Shown here: piece by piece, positions 58,122 to 64,000 of the stretch
Layout: each line of letters starts with the position of its first letter
Numbering within the stretch: position 1 is the stretch's first letter
Assembly: GCF_002723455.1 (NCBI RefSeq)
Contig: NZ_PDUS01000001.1
Location: forward strand, 6,991-70,990
Length of the DNA stretch: 64,000 bases
Source of the DNA: Pseudoalteromonas sp. 3D05
GTDB taxonomy: Bacteria > Pseudomonadota > Gammaproteobacteria > Enterobacterales > Alteromonadaceae
Reading direction: 5' to 3'
Notes under the pieces: generated by a model
The model's input: the letters and a program-made list of their open reading frames with translations, nothing else
Database searches by the model: none
What the model was told of the DNA's origin: nothing
Position numbers and translations under genes: made by a program

Positions 58122-59620
58122 TGCGATTACCAGCCTCCTACCCGATGGCGCTGCTTGCAGCGCTTATCACACTAACACCTGTTTTTATTTTAATTACGCT
58201 GGCCTCTGATGCCAGTTCTTTTTTTGATAGCCATCATTTAACCATACTTGGCAATACCTTATCTTTAATGCTACTAACCGTACTTGGCTCAATTTTAATT
58301 GGCGTACCGCTGGCCTTTATAAGTGCCTATGTTGTGCTGCCATTTAAAAAGTTTTGGCTTGTTTTTTTTGCCGCCCCGTTAGCTATTCCAAGTTACATAG
58401 GCGCATTTACCTTGTATGCTGCATTTGGCACAGGAGGAGAAATACATAACCTCCTCGGTATTGAGCTCCCTGCTATGGATGGCTTGAGCGGTGCTGCGAT
58501 TGTTATGACCTTATACACGTTTCCTTTTGTGATGATGACGACGCGTTCTGCCCTGCTCAGCCTTGATGCGAGCATGGTTAATGCGGCTCGTACGTTAGGT
58601 ATGTCGATGACGCAAAGTGTATTTAAGGTCATTTTACCCCGCGTAGTGAACGGTATCGCTGCCGGTTCATTACTCGTTGCCTTATATACACTCTCTGATT
58701 TTGGCACCCCAGCCATGATGCGACTTGATACATTTACGCGCGTAATTTATGTTGAATACAATGCGTTTGAGCTAAGCCGTGCTGCCATGTTGTCTTTGCA
58801 GTTAATGGTCATTGTTGGCTTTTTATTACTGATTGAATCACAAATAAAAACAGCCAGTGAACGCCATGGTCGCCCCTTAATTTTACTCCCAAAAAAATGG
58901 CAATTAGCCGCAATGTTTGCCACTTTTGCACCCATCCTTTTGCTCGCAATAGGCCTGCCTTTAGCAATTTTTGCACTTTGGCTCGCTCGCGATGGCTTTA
59001 ACAGTTTTGATTTTAGTATTGCGTGGCACTCTGCTTACGCCTCTGCCATTGCTGCGGTGGTTGCAGTTATTGTTGCCATTCCGGTTGCTCATGCCGCGCT
59101 ATCAGGAAAAGCCGGCAAAGTGATGGAACGTGTGACTTATTTTGGTTTTGGTATTCCGGGTATCGTGATGGGCACCGCGCTGGTTTATGGGGGCTTACAG
59201 TTGCCATTTTTGTATCAAACATTGGGGCTATTGATTATTGCCTACATGCTGCGTTTTTTACCTCTGGCGGTGGGTTCGGTAAGAACTAGCACTGAACACC
59301 TTGACCCTAGTTTAGTTAACTCTGCCAGAGTGCTTGGCGCAAGCCCCCGTGAAGCTTTTACGCGTATAACATTACCTTTGACAATGCGTGGTATTGTCGC
59401 GGGTGCAGCTCTGGTTTTTTTAGAGTCAATGCGCGAATTAGAAGCCACACTTTTACTTGGCCCTACGGGGTTTGAAACCCTCTCAACTTATTTATGGCGA
59501 GTCTATGAAGCGGGCTACTTTGGCCGCGCTGCTATACCTGGATTATTACTAGTGGTGATTTCTGCGTGTGGCTTAGCTATTATGATGTCTGGCGAAAAAC
59601 GCCAGCAGCTCGATCATTGA
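58121..59620 (+). CDS. Ferric iron ABC transporter, permease
   Basis: The 499-residue protein has about 12 membrane segments in two halves, each with an EAA-type loop (AARTLGMSMTQSVFKVILPRVVNGI at about 155 and SARVLGASPREAFTRITLPLTMRGI at about 398 in parts). It is the FbpB/HitB-type double permease. It sits between the binding-protein and ATPase genes. Confidence 0.92.
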   Translation: MRLPASYPMALLAALITLTPVFILITLASDASSFFDSHHLTILGNTLSLMLLTVLGSILIGVPLAFISAYVVLPFKKFWLVFFAAPLAIPSYIGAFTLYAAFGTGGEIHNLLGIELPAMDGLSGAAIVMTLYTFPFVMMTTRSALLSLDASMVNAARTLGMSMTQSVFKVILPRVVNGIAAGSLLVALYTLSDFGTPAMMRLDTFTRVIYVEYNAFELSRAAMLSLQLMVIVGFLLLIESQIKTASERHGRPLILLPKKWQLAAMFATFAPILLLAIGLPLAIFALWLARDGFNSFDFSIAWHSAYASAIAAVVAVIVAIPVAHAALSGKAGKVMERVTYFGFGIPGIVMGTALVYGGLQLPFLYQTLGLLIIAYMLRFLPLAVGSVRTSTEHLDPSLVNSARVLGASPREAFTRITLPLTMRGIVAGAALVFLESMRELEATLLLGPTGFETLSTYLWRVYEAGYFGRAAIPGLLLVVISACGLAIMMSGEKRQQLDH

Positions 59621-59634
59621 GGATATAAATAATC

Positions 59635-60645
59635 ATGTTATCTGTAAGTCAGTTGTCTATAGATTACGGCAGTAACCGTGTTGTGAGTGACCTTAATTTG
59701 TCCCTCGAAAAAAGTGAAATCCTCATGCTTGTTGGCCCAACAGGCTGCGGTAAAAGTACAATATTACAAGCGCTCGCTGGGCTTATCCCAATTAGTGAAG
59801 GCAACATTAAAATGGGCAAGTGGCATGCAACGCCTAAACACACTGTTCCGCCAGAAAAGCGAAGTGTGGGTATGGTGTTTCAAGACTTTGCCTTGTTTCC
59901 CCATTTAACGGTTAAACAAAACATCTGCTTTCGGTTAAAAGACACAGCCATTGCCAATCATTGGATTAAATTGCTGGGCCTTGAGGCATTTGTTGACAAA
60001 AAGCCTGCGACTCTTTCTGGTGGCCAAAAGCAACGCGTAGCACTTGCCCGAACCCTTGCTCACGAGCCTGACTTTGTATTATTGGATGAACCCTTATCAA
60101 ATCTTGACGCAGCGCTGAAAGATATGTTGCGCTGGGATATTCGTAATGCGCTTAAAGAAGCAGGCGTACCGGCTATTTGGGTAACTCATGATCAAGAGGA
60201 AGCCTTATCCGTTGGTGACCGTGTCGGTATTTTACAAGCAGGTAAAGTGCAGCAAATTGATACGCCTGAACGTTGCTTTAGTCTACCTAAAACACGATTT
60301 GTTGCGCGCTTTTTAGGTGAGGCCAGCTTTATATCAGGGCACTTTGCCAACAACCAAGCAACCACAGCAATAGGCAATGTACCAGCACATGCTATTGATA
60401 CAGAAGAAGGCAATGTAGACGTTTTATTACGACCTGATGATGTGGTATTAGTAAAAAGTGACGTTGGCAATAATGGGACTATTGTGTGGGTTCGCTTTGA
60501 GGGAACGAGCCGACTATGCGCCATAGAACTTGCGTGTAAAACCATTGTTACTAGCCGTATCAGCCATGAACTGATAGTAAAACCGGGTGATAACGTACAC
60601 GTATCGTTGAGCACTTCTCATCCATTAGCAGTGTATAAGCGCTAA
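59635..60645 (+). CDS. Ferric iron ABC transporter, ATP-binding protein
   Basis: The 336-residue protein is the FbpC-type ATPase: Walker A GPTGCGKST (34-42), Q-loop VFQDFALFPH, signature LSGGQKQR, Walker B FVLLDEP and the switch His in WVTHDQEEA, then a C-terminal regulatory beta domain (about 240-336). The ATG follows a GAGGAT site 14 bases after the permease stop. Confidence 0.93.
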   Translation: MLSVSQLSIDYGSNRVVSDLNLSLEKSEILMLVGPTGCGKSTILQALAGLIPISEGNIKMGKWHATPKHTVPPEKRSVGMVFQDFALFPHLTVKQNICFRLKDTAIANHWIKLLGLEAFVDKKPATLSGGQKQRVALARTLAHEPDFVLLDEPLSNLDAALKDMLRWDIRNALKEAGVPAIWVTHDQEEALSVGDRVGILQAGKVQQIDTPERCFSLPKTRFVARFLGEASFISGHFANNQATTAIGNVPAHAIDTEEGNVDVLLRPDDVVLVKSDVGNNGTIVWVRFEGTSRLCAIELACKTIVTSRISHELIVKPGDNVHVSLSTSHPLAVYKR

Positions 60646-60656
60646 ATCCGTGTAAT

Positions 60657-60684
60657 AAAAAAGCCCATTTCCATGGGCTTTTTA
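60657..60684. terminator. Bidirectional terminator
   Basis: AAAAAGCCCAT and ATGGGCTTTTT form a perfect 11-base stem around TTCC, between the convergent ABC transporter and receptor genes. Confidence 0.88.
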
Positions 60685-60702
60685 GCTTCAAAAAAACTAA
60701 AC

Positions 60703-62841
60703 TTAAAACTGATAGCTAACGGTAAAATCAACTGTTCGAGGCTCGCCTGGCTGCACCCAAATTTGTGTATATGCATTAGGGAAGTATTTACGGTCAAACA
60801 GGTTATCAACCTGTAACTTAACCTCTAACTCTGAGCTAATGTCATATTTAGCAAACATATTTGCCACAGTATACGATGGCAAGTAAAAATCAGAGCCCCG
60901 CTGCCCCAAGCGCTCATCAACATAATTAGCACCCGCGCCTAGAGTTAATGCACGGTCAAGCACTGAGAATTGCTTGCTGATTTGTAAGCTTGCGCTATTT
61001 TTTGGAATATTAAGCAGCTCGTCACCTCGTTTTAAAGCAACACCTAAGCCTGTATCTTTTGCATCTTTATCTACTTGTGCATCAATGTATGCGTAAGAGA
61101 ACCAAACATCAACATTACCCGGTAACTGCCCTGTTACATCAAACTCAAAGCCTGTGCTGCTGGCTTGGCCTATAGCAGTGTGAAAGCCTGGATTTGCGGC
61201 ATCTGCGACGATGATATTTTTTTGTGTGCTATCAAAATAAGCAAACGTAACGCCTAGGTTATTATCGAGCAGATTAAATTTAGTGCCTATTTCTGCAGAT
61301 TGAGTTTCATTTGGTTTAAAACCTTGGCCTTTTGCATCTGTGCCAAAGTTGAGGCGATAACCTTCGCCATAACTTGAGTATAAAGACCAACTATCACTTA
61401 ACTCATAGACCACACCAGCTTGAGGGCTAAAATGAGTTTCAGATTGTTCAGCATCAAAATTTGTAATTTTATCATCAAGTGTTTGCTTTAAACGGTCAAT
61501 TCGTCCACCAAGCCTAAGGTGTAAATTATCAGTTAAACGCATCTGATCTTGCAGATATAACCCTGTCGCAATTTGTTCTTGCACTCTTACAATTGCCGGA
61601 ATAGGCGTAGGTAATGGATGTTGTCCATAAAGCGGCTGATGAATATCAATTGCATGTAACATTTCATTCGTTGGATTTGTAGATAGTGCTGGCGAACGGT
61701 AAACGCGGTAATCACGGTCATAATCAAACAAATCGTAGTCAACACCCACTATTAGTTCGTGTGCAATTGAGCCGGTATCAAATTGCCCAGACACTTCTGA
61801 ACGGATCACAAACTGATCGGTATCATAATCACGCTGACGTCTTTGGCGTGTTAGCGTACGACCATTGTAATACAGCTTTTGTCTCGCGGGAGATACTTCT
61901 GCGTCACTCGATGTGCCTGTTAAACGTGTTGAGCGATAGCTTAAACCCGAATTTAAGTACCAATCATTAGACAACTCATATTGCCATTGCAATTGGTGTC
62001 CAAGTACTTCTGTAACTGTAGCGCCATCGTCGGGCTCGCCTAAAAAGCGCTCGATTGGCATCATATCAAAATCGCCACCTAGGGCTAATATTCCCCTGTC
62101 AAAAGGAATTTCTTGACGTGCAGCTTCTAATTCATATTGCCATACGGAGCGATCGCTCTGCTCAAATAAAACTGACGCCATCACACCTTTTTTGTTTATT
62201 TCAATGGTATCGCGAAAGCTATCACCCGTTTCATAATAGCCGATAACACGCGCAGCTGCTTGCTCAGTTAAACCACCACTATAGTCAGCCTCAAATCGGC
62301 GTTTATCACGGCTTCCAACTTCTAGAGCTATTTTTCCTTGCTGCTCGAACGTTGGTTTTTTAGTAACTAAATTAATTGTCCCTCCAGGTTCTCCTCGACC
62401 ATAAAGAGCCGCTTTTGGACCTTTTAGTACTTCAACCCGTTCAATACCTGATAAATCTCTGGGCCCTGAAAAGCCACGCCCTGCGTTAAAACCATTAACT
62501 AAATAGCCACTTGGTACATTTTCATCACCAAAAAAGCCGCGTATAGCAAAGCTGTCCCATAAGCCGCCAAGACTATTTTGTCTTGATACTGATGCTGATA
62601 GGTCCAACGCTTGAGTTAAGCCTGTCACACCGGTATTTTCGATTAACTGCTGGTTTATCTCAGAAATAGCTTCAGGTGTTTCCAGTACATCAAAGTTGCC
62701 ACGATAAGCCTGACGCTTTGCTGTAACTTCTATTATTTCGAGTGATTCGTCTTGTTTTGCGTAGGCTGGAGTTGAGCATAAACTCAGTGCAACCCCTAGG
62801 TGGAGGGAGCAAAGTTTAAATGAGCGAAGAGAAAAGTGCAT
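60703..62841 (-). CDS. TonB-dependent siderophore receptor
   Basis: The 712-residue outer-membrane protein has a signal peptide (ending STPAYAKQ), a TonB-box-like segment (EIIEVTAKR), a plug domain (about 50-165, with IERVEVLKGPKAALYGRGEPGG) and a beta-barrel ending in VDFTVSYQF. It is of the FhuA/ferrichrome-type class and would import ferric siderophores, complementing the ferric ABC transporter next to it. The ATG has an AAAGGAA site. An upstream GTTAT-ATC-ATAAC inverted repeat is visible, but I cannot call a Fur box. Confidence 0.9.
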   Translation of the reverse strand: MHFSLRSFKLCSLHLGVALSLCSTPAYAKQDESLEIIEVTAKRQAYRGNFDVLETPEAISEINQQLIENTGVTGLTQALDLSASVSRQNSLGGLWDSFAIRGFFGDENVPSGYLVNGFNAGRGFSGPRDLSGIERVEVLKGPKAALYGRGEPGGTINLVTKKPTFEQQGKIALEVGSRDKRRFEADYSGGLTEQAAARVIGYYETGDSFRDTIEINKKGVMASVLFEQSDRSVWQYELEAARQEIPFDRGILALGGDFDMMPIERFLGEPDDGATVTEVLGHQLQWQYELSNDWYLNSGLSYRSTRLTGTSSDAEVSPARQKLYYNGRTLTRQRRQRDYDTDQFVIRSEVSGQFDTGSIAHELIVGVDYDLFDYDRDYRVYRSPALSTNPTNEMLHAIDIHQPLYGQHPLPTPIPAIVRVQEQIATGLYLQDQMRLTDNLHLRLGGRIDRLKQTLDDKITNFDAEQSETHFSPQAGVVYELSDSWSLYSSYGEGYRLNFGTDAKGQGFKPNETQSAEIGTKFNLLDNNLGVTFAYFDSTQKNIIVADAANPGFHTAIGQASSTGFEFDVTGQLPGNVDVWFSYAYIDAQVDKDAKDTGLGVALKRGDELLNIPKNSASLQISKQFSVLDRALTLGAGANYVDERLGQRGSDFYLPSYTVANMFAKYDISSELEVKLQVDNLFDRKYFPNAYTQIWVQPGEPRTVDFTVSYQF

Positions 62842-62964
62842 TGTAGTTCCTTTAACAATATAGCGCTTGAGGTTTGTTATATCATAACACTTACTGTACC
62901 CATATTGTAAATAGCTTATTTATAGATTAGTTCTTTCGCTGTTTAAAATTAATATACTTACACA

Positions 62965-63418
62965 TCATTTTAAAGGCACCATAAAGCTTGCACTGCCAAT
63001 AAACGCGCCAGATTCAACAATTATTTTTGCATCTTTGTAATACACTAAATCCTCTGATAATTTCTTTTTTGCAGTGTTTAGGGAAAAAACCTTCAAAACT
63101 CACTTGCTCTGTTTTATTAATCGTACGTTTAAACTTAAGATCAATATCTCTCAAATACACTTCACCTGCTTTGGTCTCTAATTGATTATCCCAACAGCCA
63201 TATATTATCCCTAGCTGCGAAATCCAAATCATTGCACTTTGCGCACTAAAATGAAACTCGCCATCTCCTGGCATTTGAAAATATTTAACATCTATTAAGC
63301 CTTTGATATAACCAGGTTCAAGGTGAACGGATGAAAACTCCATCACTTCTTGTTTCCAGCCTTTTTGCAAGTAATCAGACATCAGAGCCTGTTGTTGCTG
63401 TGTATTTAACTGTTGCAT
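62965..63418 (-). pseudogene. Hotdog-like protein gene with a frameshift
   Basis: The first frame, ending at 63014, gives 134 residues with a hotdog-like core: GYIKGLIDVKYFQMPGDGEFHFSAQSAMIWIS in part. After CKK at an A6 run (about 63070) it leaves the family pattern. In another frame of the same strand the sequence continues KKLSEDLVYYKDAKI...SGAFIGSASFMVPLK, a typical hotdog end, and stops at 62965. Removing one A restores a single protein of about 150 residues, perhaps a FcoT-type thioesterase or dehydratase. A sequencing error is the alternative. The ATG has an AAAGGAT site. Confidence 0.6.
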
Positions 63419-63449
63419 AAATTATCCTTTTAAATGTTGAATGTGTTTA

Positions 63450-63759
63450 GGGCGTGTTGACCTTTGTGGATTGAAATTTGTTCAATCTAGGGGCGATTTA
63501 ATCGCAGCGCGAGGTTTGTAACCTAGCGGGCTAAGTAAAAACCGAGCAAAGCTACCGCGTCCTGCTAGCGCCCCTTACCTACATCCATGTAGGTAACAAA
63601 GAGTCAATCGCCCCTAGGAAGAACCCTTTGAGCAGCGCATGTTTGGCATTTATACTGCGTTATCGCCTATTTATGGGGAACACCACACTGCATAGGCGCT
63701 GCCTTGCCTAAATACCAAACAGACTGCTGCAAAATTAATCACGAAAGGTCAACACGCCC
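63450..63759. mobile_element. MITE-like element, family 1, copy D
   Basis: The 310-base element, bounded by GGGCGTGTTGACCTTT and its complement, is flanked by TA on both sides. It is nearly identical to 17949-18260 in the opposite orientation. It carries the CCTACATCCATGTAGG inverted repeat. Its right end supplies the last codons of the MFS gene. Confidence 0.85.
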
Positions 63760-64000
63760 TAGCTTTTCTTCTTTATTTGGCGAGCTTAAATATAGATGTG
63801 CAAGTGCGCTGACTCCTCCTATTGAAGCAAATAAATACCAAATTAAGCCCGGTACTTGTTGCTCTAAATCTAAGGCATAACCAGCTAAAGCACTGCCTAT
63901 GATTAATCCAAAACCTGCAAACAAGTAAAAGAATCCGTAATGAGTAGACACCGTTCCTGCCGCTCGCTTTAAAGCAATTTTAATAACATCACTCACTACA
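63739..64000 (-). CDS. MFS transporter, 3' end (partial)
   Basis: The frame is open at the window edge, so the gene begins outside. The visible end has two membrane segments (GFFYLFAGFGLIIGSALAGYAL and GLIWYLFASIGGVSALAHLYL in part), the usual last two helices of MFS transporters. The final residues GRVDLS come from the inverted repeat of the adjacent MITE, showing that insertion replaced the natural C terminus. Confidence 0.65.
   Translation of the reverse strand, partial: VVSDVIKIALKRAAGTVSTHYGFFYLFAGFGLIIGSALAGYALDLEQQVPGLIWYLFASIGGVSALAHLYLSSPNKEEKLGRVDLS

Noticed and set aside
63014-63090. Programmed -1 frameshifting at the A6G stretch of the hotdog-like gene.
   Set aside because: Joining the two frames needs +1 (or -2), and the slippery heptamer is not in the required phase. 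A mutation or sequencing error is simpler.

Overview
The window looks like the chromosome of a marine gammaproteobacterium of the Alteromonadales, most likely Pseudoalteromonas or a close relative. This rests on the AT-rich sequence, the large TonB-dependent receptors, two trans-hydroxyproline catabolic loci, a homogeneous attC family and protein styles; no 16S rRNA gene is present to confirm it. No tRNA, rRNA or CRISPR array was recognised.

Layout. 336-9343: ordinary metabolism (uridine phosphorylase and cytidine deaminase, a TPR histidine kinase, PEP carboxylase, a DCC protein, an SDR and a flavin reductase). 9392-19481: a first hydroxyproline locus with trans-3-hydroxy-L-proline dehydratase, Xaa-Pro peptidase and pyrroline-2-carboxylate reductase, a large Oar-like TonB receptor, a PhzF protein and a DapA-family enzyme. 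19.5-22.0 kb: small membrane or unknown genes and a DUF2059 gene broken by a MITE. 22.3-36.6 kb: a chromosomal integron. The integrase (35655-36617, plus strand) faces away from a minus-strand array of about 12-13 cassettes separated by attC sites. Visible parts are attI at about 35429-35435, a candidate cassette promoter, and a near-consensus LexA box over the intI promoter. Cassettes encode secreted paralogues, unknown proteins, a LysE exporter, membrane proteins, and one complete three-gene ABC-three-component (ABC-3C) conflict system. An IS1111-type element with a decayed transposase sits at one attC boundary. 36.7-43.05 kb: the 4-hydroxyproline locus (GntR regulator, semialdehyde dehydrogenase, epimerase, a truncated DapA-like gene, D-hydroxyproline oxidase, Xaa-Pro peptidase). 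43-49.3 kb: lipoproteins, DsbA-like, ABC1 kinase, YfcC transporter, parvulin and DCC protein. 49.4-56.0 kb: a YgjK-like GH63 glycosidase and POT-family transporter, divergent from a lipoprotein metallopeptidase. 56.2-62.8 kb: a Fur-box-preceded ferric ABC uptake operon convergent with a siderophore receptor. 62.9-64 kb: a frameshifted hotdog-like gene, a MITE and the 3' end of an MFS gene.

How the parts work together. A palindrome close to ATATTGTATACAATAT recurs in front of the TonB receptor, both DapA-like genes and the POT/metallopeptidase pair, with weaker versions at the dehydratase operon and the GntR gene. This suggests one GntR-controlled regulon for uptake and degradation of hydroxyproline and hydroxyproline-containing peptides, now divided by the integron. 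Two families of short inverted-repeat elements (MITE-like) recur through the window. One copy has split a gene and two supply the 3' ends of reading frames.
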